Shown here: in pieces, positions 8,684-17,115 of the stretch
Position numbering within the stretch: the first letter of the stretch is position 1
How the letters are laid out: every line of letters begins with the position of its first letter
Assembly (NCBI GenBank): GCA_000350305.1
Contig: CP002916.1
Coordinates: 1,054,001-1,118,000, forward strand
Reading direction: 5' to 3'
DNA length: 64,000 nucleotides
Source: Thermoplasmatales archaeon BRNA1
Lineage (GTDB): Archaea; Thermoplasmatota; Thermoplasmata; Methanomassiliicoccales; Methanomethylophilaceae
Notes under the pieces: generated by a model
Told to the model about the DNA's origin: nothing
Databases searched by the model: none
What the model saw: only the letters and a program-made list of their open reading frames with translations
Program-made: the position numbers and the translations under genes

Positions 8684-10384
8684 TCAGACTGCGTGGCGCA
8701 TCCTGATGGCCACGCCTCTCCTGGCCTGCTCCATCTCGCGTCCGCACATCATGGCGACTCCCACTCCCCTGAGCTGTCCGTTGTAGACGACCACTGCCTC
8801 GTCGCCGATGCGGATGCCGTGGTCGGCCTTCTTCACACCGACGGCGTAGAGGCTTCCCTTGACGGCGAAGTCGTCGACGGTCTCGACCAGATGGTAGCCC
8901 AGGTCGACCAGGATCTGTGCGCCCTCGGGGGAAAGTGAGAACATTCCCCTCTCTGCGGACATCATACAGATCTGGGTCTTCTTCTTCGGGTTCTCGGGAT
9001 CGACCCTGAACACCTTCCAGTAAGGATACTTGCCCATGGATACGGTGTTCGCGTCCATGATCGCGTCAGCGATCTCGGGGCCGAACTGATAGGTGAGCGC
9101 GGAACGCACGGTGGCATCGCGGTCGGCGTTCCACGAGAGGTTCTCGTACCCCTTGGCGGCCTCCCTCAGAGCTTTGTCTAAGTTATCGAGGGATGCGGGG
9201 GAGACGGGATCTCCGACGAATGTGGAGACCATGTCTGGGAAGAGGTCGCGGACGAGTTCATCGTCCTCCCCCATGTGGGAGACGACCTTCTCGTAGCCCC
9301 CCTTGGAGACGAGGTCCTTCAGCATCCTCCTTATCCTGTCCTTCTCCTCGGGCTTCCACTCGCCGGTGACGGGGATGTCGTATGAGTTGGCGGGATACAT
9401 GGCATCGAGCTCCCTGGGGACGATGCCGAGAGGGGATGTGACGATGACCTCGTGGACGAGGGTGTCATGCTGCGCAGTGTGGATCGCGGAGGCGAACATC
9501 CTGTGGGTCCTGGAGATGTGATAGGGCTTCTTCGCGCTGCAGGGCAGGAGAAGGAGGACCTTCTTGTGCTTCGGGGGAGAATAGAGGTCGCGCATCCTAT
9601 TCTCGTAGCGCGCGATATCCGGGCGGCGAAGGGCCTGCACGGTGTTGCAACTGAACCTGACACCGGTGACGGAGAAGCACTCCTCCTGGTAATCATAACC
9701 GTCGGCATCGAATATCCTGAGGGCGGCGACAAGATCTGAGTCTGAGAACGACCTCTGGTCGACGAGCTCCCTGAGCCTCTGGGCCCCGATGAAGGATGCG
9801 ATCTTGGAGATCTCCCTCTCCAGTTCCTCCGCGTTCTCGGAGGTACAGTCCTTCCCGATGGCCATCTTTGCCTCGGGCAGGGTGAGGATGCCGTTCATGC
9901 CGGCAACGTTGCAGAACCCGTCATCGACTACGTCGACGCCCATGTACGCGAGGAATGCGGCGTTGGAAGGCTCGGCGATTCCGAGCATGACGAGGAGACG
10001 TCCGAATCCGGCTGCGTTCCTAGCCTTCATGACCTGGTCTACCATGCGCCTGAAGTCCTCCTTGACCTCGAAGGCGTTGGGAACGACCACTATCTCGGAG
10101 TCATCTGGGATGATCTCGTCCCCGGTGACGGGAAGGCGGAGCACAGTGACCTTGCCCCTGGTGAGTGGCTGAGCAACAGTGCCAGATCCTGCGGATGTAA
10201 GCAGTTCCGGATCGACGGAGACCTCGTTCCCAGCAATCCTCACGGTGCGTCCTTTGTCTCCGACAACTATCCCGGTGGGACCTTCGGCACCGGCCCTGAG
10301 CACGGCAGGGGTCCTGAGGGTGACCTCTCCGTCCGAATAAACACAAACCCTTCCGCACTGAGACCTGCTCATGACATCCAGCAT
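8684..10384 (-). CDS. arcS: Archaeosine synthase (ArcS family, PUA domain)
   Basis: The protein has 566 aa. It carries the ArcS signature LLLPCSAKKPYHISRTHRMF (near residue 300), a conserved Cys/Lys/His motif in the catalytic part, and a C-terminal PUA RNA-binding domain (residues ~490-566) ending HAV. In archaea ArcS converts preQ0 at position 15 of tRNA to archaeosine, either as an amidinotransferase or as the lysine-transfer step with RaSEA; sequence alone does not separate these. The N-terminal part is TGT-like without an obvious TGT active site, as expected for ArcS. A TATA-like CCTTTATAGG at about 10417-10426 lies some 35 bases before the start. ATG 10384 is used here; ATG 10372 is an alternative. 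Confidence 0.88.
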   Translation of the reverse strand: MLDVMSRSQCGRVCVYSDGEVTLRTPAVLRAGAEGPTGIVVGDKGRTVRIAGNEVSVDPELLTSAGSGTVAQPLTRGKVTVLRLPVTGDEIIPDDSEIVVVPNAFEVKEDFRRMVDQVMKARNAAGFGRLLVMLGIAEPSNAAFLAYMGVDVVDDGFCNVAGMNGILTLPEAKMAIGKDCTSENAEELEREISKIASFIGAQRLRELVDQRSFSDSDLVAALRIFDADGYDYQEECFSVTGVRFSCNTVQALRRPDIARYENRMRDLYSPPKHKKVLLLLPCSAKKPYHISRTHRMFASAIHTAQHDTLVHEVIVTSPLGIVPRELDAMYPANSYDIPVTGEWKPEEKDRIRRMLKDLVSKGGYEKVVSHMGEDDELVRDLFPDMVSTFVGDPVSPASLDNLDKALREAAKGYENLSWNADRDATVRSALTYQFGPEIADAIMDANTVSMGKYPYWKVFRVDPENPKKKTQICMMSAERGMFSLSPEGAQILVDLGYHLVETVDDFAVKGSLYAVGVKKADHGIRIGDEAVVVYNGQLRGVGVAMMCGREMEQARRGVAIRMRHAV

Positions 10385-10847
10385 GGTAAACGTCCTTACA
10401 ACACCCCTCTGCCTATAAAGGTGACGTGTTCGCGCACGTGTGCGCGGGCACTATACGGCCGAAACCCTTGGGGATCAAAGAAAGTCGAACATTTGGTACA
10501 TATCTTCAGAAGTGCATCGGCCGTCAACAGGGGATCGTGTTCCGAAACAGCGCCCGATGCGCCACATCGCTTGATGAACAAATCGTGAAACAATGGAATG
10601 AATGTTCCCAAACGGAATCGGGAAACCAGTGTTTGCTGAACAGGCTGCGGATGCCTTTCTTTTCGGAGGATACTTTCCTCTGCCTGTCGGGCCGCTCGCC
10701 CTCGTAGAGGCCGACCAGATACGGGATCTCCAACACCAACTCACAGGCCTCCTGCGCGAATATCTGCGTAATGGATTATGCGTTTTATCCGAACATTGCA
10801 AGTGCGCGGGTCAATGGTTAAATCGTCGTTATTCACTATCCCATAAC
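10385..10847. other. Unexplained intergenic region between arcS and pyrB
   Basis: No gene is convincing in these 463 bases. The left 50 bases hold the arcS promoter and the right 40 a TATA-like GGTTAAAT (~10816) for pyrB. On the minus strand, 10524-10800 encodes protein-like sequence (LVLEIPYLVGLYEGERPD, then EKKGIRSLFSKHW) without a usable start and broken by stops, which looks like a decayed gene end. I cannot assign a family. Confidence 0.3.
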
Positions 10848-11780
10848 ATGGACTTTTATGACAAGGACCTCGTGTCTATCCGTGACCTCAGCAGGGATGA
10901 CATCGAGAGCATTCTCGCTCTCTCGAAGAAGATGGTTCCCTACGCTAAAGGAGAGAAGGTGAAGAGGGCCCTGGACGGCAAGATCCTCGGCAACCTGTTC
11001 TTCGAACCCTCCACCAGGACCAAACTGTCGTTCGAAAGCGCGGCCTACAGGCTTGGGTGCGATGTCATCGACGTCTCCGAGATGTCTATGACCTCCATCG
11101 CCAAGGGCGAGACCCTTGCAGACACCATCCGCATGGTCGACGCGTACTGCGACGCCATCGTCCTCCGCCACCCCTTCGAAGGTGCCGCGAGGCTCGCCGC
11201 GGATGTCTCCGAGAACCCTGTCATCAACGCCGGAGACGGAGCCGGAAGCCACCCCACCCAGATGTTGCTCGACCTCTTCACCATGGAGGAGGCCAAGGGA
11301 TCCCTTGACGGACTCAACGTCACCCTCGTCGGCGACCTGAAGTACGGACGCACCGTCCACTCCCTCGCCCAGGCGCTCACCATGTTCGGGGTCAATCTAA
11401 CCCTTGTCGCCCCCGACAGCCTCCAGATGCCCGAGGACATCACCGCCCGCCTGAAGGAGAAGGGCTGCATGAGGAAGCAGACCGCCGACCTCGAGGAGGT
11501 CATCCCCGACACCGACGTCCTGTACGTCACCAGGATCCAGAGGGAGAGGTTCCCCGACCCGTCCGAGTATCAGAAGGTCGCAGGCACCTACCGCATCGAC
11601 AACGCGCTGCTGAGGAGCGCGCGCGACGACATGATAATCATGCACCCTCTGCCCAGGGTCAACGAAATCGCCACCGAGGTCGATTCCACGCCCCACGCCC
11701 GCTACTTCCAGCAGGCGTTCAACGGAGTCCCCGTCAGGATGGCCATACTCTGCGCGATCCTCGGAGGTGATATCGAATGA
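10848..11780 (+). CDS. pyrB: Aspartate carbamoyltransferase catalytic subunit
   Basis: The protein has 310 aa, the usual length for PyrB. It shows the carbamoyl-phosphate loop FFEPSTRTKLSFESA (near residue 50), NAGDGAGSHPTQMLLDLFT (near 130) and the C-terminal HPLPRVNEI. It condenses carbamoyl phosphate with aspartate, the first committed step of pyrimidine synthesis in the cytoplasm. ATG 10848 gives the standard N-terminus MDFYDKDLVSIRDLS; the open frame reaches further upstream but without family similarity. The stop overlaps the pyrI start by four bases, so catalytic and regulatory chains are translationally coupled. Confidence 0.97.
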   Translation: MDFYDKDLVSIRDLSRDDIESILALSKKMVPYAKGEKVKRALDGKILGNLFFEPSTRTKLSFESAAYRLGCDVIDVSEMSMTSIAKGETLADTIRMVDAYCDAIVLRHPFEGAARLAADVSENPVINAGDGAGSHPTQMLLDLFTMEEAKGSLDGLNVTLVGDLKYGRTVHSLAQALTMFGVNLTLVAPDSLQMPEDITARLKEKGCMRKQTADLEEVIPDTDVLYVTRIQRERFPDPSEYQKVAGTYRIDNALLRSARDDMIIMHPLPRVNEIATEVDSTPHARYFQQAFNGVPVRMAILCAILGGDIE

Positions 11781-12253
11781 GCGAACCCGTGTCAGAAATC
11801 AAGATCCCCCCAATCAGGAACGGTACCGTCATAGACCATATCAAGGCGGGACAGGCCTTGAACGTCCTGAAGATCCTCGGAGTCAGCGAGGACACCATCG
11901 ACTCCACCATCTCCATCGCCATGCGTGTCGCCACCGAGAAGCATGGCATGAAGTGGAAGGATATCGTGAAGCTGGAGGACATGGAGCTGGACCCCGACGC
12001 GGCCGACAAGATCGCTCTCATCGCGCCCGATGCCACCATCTCCATCATCCGTGACTACTATGTAGCAGAAAAGAGCCAGGTCAAGCTCCCCGACACCGTT
12101 GTCGGCCTGGTTAAGTGCAGCAATCCCAACTGCATCACCAACAAGGGCGAGCCCGTCTCACCGCAGTTCTACGTCGAGAGCAGGAACCCCCCGAGGCTCC
12201 GCTGCATGTATTGCGACCGCGTCCTGATCAACATCTCGGACAACCTGATATGA
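11777..12253 (+). CDS. pyrI: Aspartate carbamoyltransferase regulatory subunit
   Basis: The protein has 158 aa. The N-terminal allosteric domain begins IPPIRNGTVIDHIKAGQALN and binds nucleotide effectors in known PyrI. The C-terminal zinc domain has the Cys4 pattern CSNPNCITN...CMYC (residues ~113-146), which docks on PyrB. Together they form the allosteric holoenzyme typical of archaea and enterobacteria. The ATG overlaps the pyrB stop, and the gene's own TGA overlaps the ATG of the next gene (ATGA), so three genes form one coupled operon. Confidence 0.97.
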   Translation: MSEPVSEIKIPPIRNGTVIDHIKAGQALNVLKILGVSEDTIDSTISIAMRVATEKHGMKWKDIVKLEDMELDPDAADKIALIAPDATISIIRDYYVAEKSQVKLPDTVVGLVKCSNPNCITNKGEPVSPQFYVESRNPPRLRCMYCDRVLINISDNLI

Positions 12254-12783
12254 AGCTCATCGTCGTCACCGGGATGCCCGGGGCCGGGAAAGAGGAGTTC
12301 CTCCAGGTCGGCGCCGGACTAGACATACCTTTCTTCCGCATGGGGGACGTGGTCCGTGAGGCCTACGCCGCCTCCGATTCTAATGATAGGGGTATGTCCG
12401 TGGGGGAGTTCGCAGGGAACGAGAGGAAGCTCCACGGCACCGACATCTGGGCGAAAAGGGTCATGGCCAAGGCCGAGGGAAACAGTCTGGCACTTATCGA
12501 CGGATGCCGCAGTCTCGATGAGATCGCAGAGTTCAGAAACCTCGGCGCGGACATCATCGTCGTCGGGATCCATGCTTCCCCCTCCGTGCGCTTCGAACGC
12601 CTCAAGCTGAGAGGAAGGGATGACGCACCCAAGGACGAACAGGAGTTCCAGGCACGCGACACCCGTGAGCTCTCCTGGGGCCTCGGCAACGTTCTGGCAC
12701 TGTCCAATTTCATGATCGATAACATGTCCTCTCTGGACGAGTTCCGCCAGGAGTCCGAGATCCTTCTGAGGGCTCTGAGATGA
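12250..12783 (+). CDS. P-loop nucleotide kinase, UPF0200 / dephospho-CoA kinase-like
   Basis: The protein has 177 aa. It begins with a hydrophobic strand and P-loop VVTGMPGAGKEEF (Walker A GMPGAGK), then FRMGDVVREA, and later the lid-like sequence RFERLKLRGRDDAP. This pattern matches archaeal UPF0200 proteins, related to adenylate and dephospho-CoA kinases. The exact substrate is not established by these motifs. The start overlaps the pyrI stop as ATGA and the stop overlaps the next start, so it belongs to the pyrimidine operon. That makes a nucleotide-related substrate plausible, but this is only context. Confidence 0.8.
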   Translation: MKLIVVTGMPGAGKEEFLQVGAGLDIPFFRMGDVVREAYAASDSNDRGMSVGEFAGNERKLHGTDIWAKRVMAKAEGNSLALIDGCRSLDEIAEFRNLGADIIVVGIHASPSVRFERLKLRGRDDAPKDEQEFQARDTRELSWGLGNVLALSNFMIDNMSSLDEFRQESEILLRALR

Positions 12784-13046
12784 GGTTCACGACCGCCCGC
12801 CTGTGCGGGGGAAAGGCACTGATGGCGATCTCCGCCGACATCCTCGATCTCGATCTCGACAAGGCGGCGGCCATCCTCGAATCGGAAGGCTGCGAGATCA
12901 AGGAGAAGGACGAGATGCTCCTCGTCTTCATGTGGGAGGGGAAGGAGGTCACACTCTACCCCCAGGGGAAGGTTATGTATCTTCCCCAGACCGACCGCGC
13001 ACAGTGCATTTCCGATGCCGCCGCGCTCCTTGAACGCATAAGGTGA
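12780..13046 (+). CDS. Small conserved-looking protein, function unknown
   Basis: This 88-aa protein starts MRFTTARLCGGKALMAISAD. It has alternating helices and strands (KEVTLYPQGKVMYLPQ) and ends ALLERIR. It overlaps the kinase gene by four bases and is the last gene of the pyrB operon. I see no signal peptide, metal site or catalytic motif. The strand pattern around the YPQGKVM turn resembles small nucleic-acid- or ligand-binding folds, but this is not enough for a call. Coupled translation and codon use like its neighbours support it as real. Confidence 0.7.
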   Translation: MRFTTARLCGGKALMAISADILDLDLDKAAAILESEGCEIKEKDEMLLVFMWEGKEVTLYPQGKVMYLPQTDRAQCISDAAALLERIR

Positions 13047-13090
13047 AAACCTCTCAACAACTTTTATAACGCTAAGGCCATCATCGTGCA

Positions 13091-13813
13091 ATGGATGTAC
13101 TGGCAGAGTTCATCGTCATCATCGCGATAGTGGTAGCTCTGTGCATCTTCTCCTACAAGGTCAACCTGATGACCGCCGGTGCCTGCGTGGTCTCCTTCTT
13201 CATGGCCACCGCAATCGGTGCCGCGGCAGGGATCTGGTGGACACTGGCGTTCTTCACTTTCCCCGCGATCGCCTTCGCCTCCACGAAGATCGGTTTCAAG
13301 AAGAAATCCGAGGAGGGCCTCCAGGAAGGGAAGAGGGGTGAACGTTCCACCCTCAACATCCTCGGCGTGGGGACCATCCCGACCGTGATCGCGTTGGCTT
13401 ACTTCTTTACCGACGGTGCCGGCTTCGAGCAGACCGTCGCATTCGTATCCGCCCTTGCCGTGTCCTGCTCGGACACCGTAGCATCCGAAATCGGCGTTAG
13501 GGACAAGAGGGTGTACATGATCACCACCCTGAAACCCTGCGAGGTCGGCCTGAACGGGGGGATTTCCCGCTTCGGGATGTTCGTCTCCGCCGCCTCGGCA
13601 CTGCTGTTCTCCTTCGTCGCGTTCTCGCTGGTGATGCAGGACCTCGACGTCAGGTTCCTGATTCCGGCTTTTGCCGGGATCATGGGGAACATATTTGACA
13701 GCCTGTTCGGAGCCCTCTTCGAGAACAAGGGGAGGATGTCCAAGTACACGGTCAACTGCTCCACGTCCCTCATCGGCGCGACGATCGGATGCGTCATCGC
13801 ATTTCTGATATGA
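13091..13813 (+). CDS. DUF92 / TMEM19-like integral membrane protein
   Basis: The protein has 240 aa with six or seven hydrophobic segments. It shows the DUF92 landmarks TKIGFKKKSEEG (residue ~60), ALAVSCSDTVASEIG (near 130) and the glycine-rich FAGIMGNIFDSLFGA (near 198). Plant and cyanobacterial relatives act in lipid-linked prenol phosphorylation (VTE6-type phytyl-phosphate kinase), so a prenyl-phosphate role in archaeal lipid metabolism is possible but unproven. A TATA element TTTATAAC at 13064-13071 lies about 25 bases before the ATG with no ribosome binding site, so transcription is probably independent of the pyr operon and leaderless. Confidence 0.85.
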   Translation: MDVLAEFIVIIAIVVALCIFSYKVNLMTAGACVVSFFMATAIGAAAGIWWTLAFFTFPAIAFASTKIGFKKKSEEGLQEGKRGERSTLNILGVGTIPTVIALAYFFTDGAGFEQTVAFVSALAVSCSDTVASEIGVRDKRVYMITTLKPCEVGLNGGISRFGMFVSAASALLFSFVAFSLVMQDLDVRFLIPAFAGIMGNIFDSLFGALFENKGRMSKYTVNCSTSLIGATIGCVIAFLI

Positions 13814-13827
13814 GGATGCAAAAGTAA

Positions 13828-13849
13828 AGGGCCCGAAGGCCCTGTTTTT
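13828..13849 (+). terminator. Terminator between convergent genes
   Basis: AGGGCC-CGAA-GGCCCT (13828-13843) followed by GTTTTTG. The hairpin sits between the DUF92 stop and the stop of the convergent surface-protein gene; the T run favours the plus strand. Confidence 0.7.
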
Positions 13850-13857
13850 GTAAGGTT

Positions 13858-15969
13858 TCAGGCCTTCCTTCTGAACTGGAGGTACAGCAGGACGGAGATC
13901 GCGATCACGGCGAGAGCTGCGACTATTCCGACCTCGATCCACATGAGGGTGTCGTCGGACTCGTCCTCGAAGACGATCGCGTAAGTGGAGAAGTGGTTGG
14001 TTGTGAATACGACCTTTCCGTTCTCATAGGTCGCATCCATCTTCTCCTTGGTGTCGCCGTTGATGAAGTAGACGACGAGCTCCTTCCCCTCTGGGACCTC
14101 CTGCGTGAAGGGTACGGTGACCTTCGCGGTTCCGTTTGCGAACAGGGCGCCGTCGAGGGTGACCTCGATAACTGCTTTGGCATCCGGGACGGTCAGGCCC
14201 TCGGTCTTCATCTCGGCCTTGAGGGAGACTGTGTTTCCCCCTATTGCGGAGACGGCCGCGGAATCGAAGGAGATGTCCATGGTTCCGATCTTCACGTCTA
14301 CTGCTCCGTTTGCGCCCTTGGCTGCGGTGAAGATTCCCGAGACATCGGTATCGGTGGCAGCGGCGATCTCGTTCTTGTAGACGGCCTTGCCGTCAACCGT
14401 ATCGGAGGCGTACGCTGGCTCGGGAGCGGGAACATCCTTCCAGACGGCCTTCACGGTGACGTTTGCGGCCACATTGATCTTCTCGCCTACCTTGAACTGC
14501 GCATCGCCGACGGACCAGCACTTGAAGGTCTTCTCCGCAGGAGCGGTGAATCCGTTGGCGGGAAGGGTGTACTCGCCGCTGACGTCGGCCACTGGGGCCA
14601 TCTCACCGGTTCCGCCGTTGGCGTCGAAAGTGACGGTGAAAGTCTGGGCAGGGGCGGGCGATGAGGAATCCTGCCAGACTGCGGTGACCTCGACATTCTG
14701 GGTCACGGTAATGACGTCGCCGACGTTCTTCTCGACCCCTCCGACGGACCAGCACTTGAACGCCTTGTTGGCGGGAGCGGTGAATCCGTTGGCGGGGAGT
14801 GTGTAGGACCCGGTGGTGTTCTCGACGTTGGCCATCGTTCCCGTTCCGCCGTTGGCGTTGAAGGAGATGGTGTGGGAGACCGCCGGGAAGCTTATCGATG
14901 CGGATCCGGCCTGAATCACGGTCAGCTGATTGTCGTCAAACGCCAAGTTGTTGAGCGGGTTCGCTCCCTCGTATGTCAATATGGGTGTGGCGCTGGGAGG
15001 GCTGTTGTCAGAGGCGGCAATGAATATGATTCCTGCAGCGGCATTGTTGACCGTTATGGAACCTCCCGTAAGGGTGACCGTTCCATCCGATTCGGGTGTT
15101 CCATAGGCTCCCAGGGAAACTCCGGGATGTCCGCCCGCGAATACTATGGAACCGCCGGACATTGTTATGTTCCCGTTCACATCGATGTATCCGTTCGCGG
15201 CCACATTGATGGTCCCTCCGCTCATGCTGAAATTGGAATTGGCAGACGGTGCTTCTCCAATATTCATATTCGTTACATTCACGGTAACGGATCCGGAAAC
15301 TGACAATCCGCCGGTTCCGGTCGTAATCACAGAAGACTCGACCGCGGCCGAGCCTTCGATGGAAATTATACCGCTTGTGGCTTCGATTCCGCCAGAATTG
15401 ACTGTGGATGAACCGGATATCGTAATGCCGTTGTTGCTGTCGAGGGAACTGTTGACGGTTCCCGCGCTGATGACAATTCCGTTGTTTCCGCAGACGGGGA
15501 GGGATCCTGCTGCAATGGTAACGGTTGGTCCGTTGAATGTCAGCGAACCCACAGTGAAAATACCGCACACCCCGTTGCTAGCAGATACAGACAGACTGCC
15601 TGACCCGGTTATGGTCAGATTGCCCGCAACCTGGATCCCGTTCTCTTCGCCGCTTGCGGAGTTGTTGATCACATTGCTGTTGCCGACAACATTCAGCACA
15701 AGGGCGGTGTCGCGGTCATCGAAGATGACCGCACCGAGAGTCCCCTGCGTCAGGAACGGCGCGACATGAGATGTCGTAAGATTTGCTCCGTTCAATGTCA
15801 GGGTGTTGGATCCGGGGTCGTATGTGCATCCGGCAGGCATAGATTCCGGATGGTTGATAACATCGACTCCGTTCACCCAGAGCGATTCTCCGTCCGCATC
15901 CGCCGATGGCACGCAAAACACGGCCAGCAGCATCGCGGCGGCTATAACAAAAGGTAGCGTTTTCCGCAC
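13858..15969 (-). CDS. Membrane-anchored surface protein with InlB-like repeats
   Basis: The protein has 703 aa. A signal peptide (MRKTLPFVIAAAMLLAVFCV, then PSADADG) is followed by a beta-rich domain of short glycine/serine repeats such as LTITGSGSLSVSASNG and INVAANGYIDVNGN, resembling a right-handed beta-helix (residues ~40-360). Two InlB-type (Listeria-Bacteroides) repeats follow, then a C-terminal domain and a membrane helix (LMWIEVGIVAALAVIAISVL) ending FRRKA. The start is GTG 15969, preceded by AAAGGTGAT; this leaves a clean signal peptide, whereas the open frame upstream does not. The N-domain lies outside the cell. Function is probably adhesion or matrix contact; no enzyme motif is visible. 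A TATA-like TTTATTAAT lies near 16014-16022. Confidence 0.85.
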   Translation of the reverse strand: MRKTLPFVIAAAMLLAVFCVPSADADGESLWVNGVDVINHPESMPAGCTYDPGSNTLTLNGANLTTSHVAPFLTQGTLGAVIFDDRDTALVLNVVGNSNVINNSASGEENGIQVAGNLTITGSGSLSVSASNGVCGIFTVGSLTFNGPTVTIAAGSLPVCGNNGIVISAGTVNSSLDSNNGITISGSSTVNSGGIEATSGIISIEGSAAVESSVITTGTGGLSVSGSVTVNVTNMNIGEAPSANSNFSMSGGTINVAANGYIDVNGNITMSGGSIVFAGGHPGVSLGAYGTPESDGTVTLTGGSITVNNAAAGIIFIAASDNSPPSATPILTYEGANPLNNLAFDDNQLTVIQAGSASISFPAVSHTISFNANGGTGTMANVENTTGSYTLPANGFTAPANKAFKCWSVGGVEKNVGDVITVTQNVEVTAVWQDSSSPAPAQTFTVTFDANGGTGEMAPVADVSGEYTLPANGFTAPAEKTFKCWSVGDAQFKVGEKINVAANVTVKAVWKDVPAPEPAYASDTVDGKAVYKNEIAAATDTDVSGIFTAAKGANGAVDVKIGTMDISFDSAAVSAIGGNTVSLKAEMKTEGLTVPDAKAVIEVTLDGALFANGTAKVTVPFTQEVPEGKELVVYFINGDTKEKMDATYENGKVVFTTNHFSTYAIVFEDESDDTLMWIEVGIVAALAVIAISVLLYLQFRRKA
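14430..14875 (-). repeat. Two tandem InlB-like (Listeria-Bacteroides) repeats
   Basis: Two coding repeats of about 70 aa share FxANGGTGxMA, SGEYTLPANGFTAPAxK, FKCWSVGG and a closing V-AVWxD. They are nearly identical over the middle 20 residues, suggesting recent duplication. Bounds are approximate. Confidence 0.7.
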
Positions 15970-16076
15970 TGTTATCACCTTTAAAGTATGCGTGAAAACA
16001 ATCCAGACCGAAATTAATAAACCAAACCGACTACCGGCCGACGGACGGCAGTTTTCAGAGGACGGACGGCTGGGCT

Positions 16077-16544
16077 TCACCGCTTTCCGGAACGCCGCTC
16101 CTCGATGGCCCTGTTAATCTGATCTACCCGAATCTTGAACGACAGGGTTATCGAGAACCATATCAGCAGATAGATCATGAGGATGAACAGCAGGAACAGC
16201 AGCGTTCCTTTTACGGTGCGGTCCGTCCACCAGAGGAAATAGCTCACCAGGGCCATCGACACCATCGCGATGGATCCGTGGATGAGTGTCGCGGACAGGA
16301 TGCTGAACCTCTCCGAATAATAGACTGCGGTGGTGGCGAACATGACGAAACCGAGGATTCCCGAAACGATAGTCTGGAGGATGAAGGCTGCTGCCAGACC
16401 GAACTCCTCCTCGAGCCTTGGAGCCACAAGTGCCAGACCTGTCTCTCCGGAAGTAAACGCGATGGTGATGCCGTTACACATGATCATGCCGAGGACTATC
16501 CCTATGAGCCCCGCCCTCAGAACCATCCTTTCAATCTCGTTCAC
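16077..16544 (-). CDS. DUF3021 membrane protein (partner of LytTR regulator)
   Basis: The protein has 155 aa and four hydrophobic segments: near residues 10-30, 50-72, 82-104 and 112-132. It then has a charged tail, KIRVDQINRAIEERRSGKR. The ATG overlaps the stop of the LytTR gene by four bases. Small four-helix DUF3021 proteins encoded directly after a LytTR regulator are a known bacterial pair in which the membrane protein restrains the regulator. That pairing, rather than a catalytic motif, supports the call. Its end lies about 100 bases before the surface-protein gene on the same strand. Confidence 0.8.
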   Translation of the reverse strand: MNEIERMVLRAGLIGIVLGMIMCNGITIAFTSGETGLALVAPRLEEEFGLAAAFILQTIVSGILGFVMFATTAVYYSERFSILSATLIHGSIAMVSMALVSYFLWWTDRTVKGTLLFLLFILMIYLLIWFSITLSFKIRVDQINRAIEERRSGKR

Positions 16545-16975
16545 ATCAGCACCCCCTTCACCTTTGAAAGATATCTCCTGGAGACGCGCGATTCGATATC
16601 CCCCTCCAGATGGATCCTGATGGTCCCGGCCAGATTCATGTCCAGCCTGAGGATCTTGTCGATGTTTACAATCTCGGAATTGGATATCCTCACGAAGTTA
16701 TTCGGAAGTTCCTCTTCGAGCTGATACAGGGGGCTCTTCACGGAAAATGAGCCCTCCAACGTATCCACATACACCCTCTTGTCCCTGGAGTAGAAGCGGA
16801 TGACGGATTTCTTCGCAATCTTGACCACGGACCCGTCCGAATAACCGGATATGGGGGACATGGAAAAACCCTCGATCAGGCTTATCAGGTCATCCACCTC
16901 CACGGAACGGGACGGTGCCTGGACGGTCACTCTGACCTCGTCGAGACTGCTGTTCTGGAAGAAATCCACACGCAT
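16541..16975 (-). CDS. LytTR-type DNA-binding regulator
   Basis: The protein has 144 aa from ATG 16975 (MRVDFFQNSSLDEVRV). The C-terminal LytTR domain (residues ~50-144) shows VVKIAKKSVIRFYSRDKRVY, LYQLEEELPNNFVRISNSEI and VNIDKILRLD, matching the family pattern of an aromatic-rich beta core followed by F.RI..S.IVN...I. No receiver domain is present. A TATA-like ATATATGA overlaps an earlier in-frame ATG at 16999 and sits 25 bases before 16975, so the shorter, leaderless start is preferred. With the coupled DUF3021 gene it forms a two-gene regulatory unit, possibly acting on itself and on the surface-protein gene downstream. The family is mainly bacterial, so acquisition by transfer is likely. 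Confidence 0.85.
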   Translation of the reverse strand: MRVDFFQNSSLDEVRVTVQAPSRSVEVDDLISLIEGFSMSPISGYSDGSVVKIAKKSVIRFYSRDKRVYVDTLEGSFSVKSPLYQLEEELPNNFVRISNSEIVNIDKILRLDMNLAGTIRIHLEGDIESRVSRRYLSKVKGVLM

Positions 16976-17086
16976 TGGGTCCCCGATGGATTTAATCATA
17001 TATCTGATGTTGGGGACGGGACAATATCCGCATGTTCCCTCGTAACAATAACGGAACCGACGGATCTGGCACTTATGTAAATGAAA

Positions 17087-17106
17087 GCCTCCGGTCTCCC
17101 GAAGGC
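17087..17106 (-). terminator. Terminator of the por operon
   Basis: On the minus strand GCCTTCGG-GAGA-CCGGAGGC is followed by TTTCATTT. It lies 10 bases after the stop codon of porB. Confidence 0.6.
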
Positions 17107-17115
17107 CAAGAAGTT

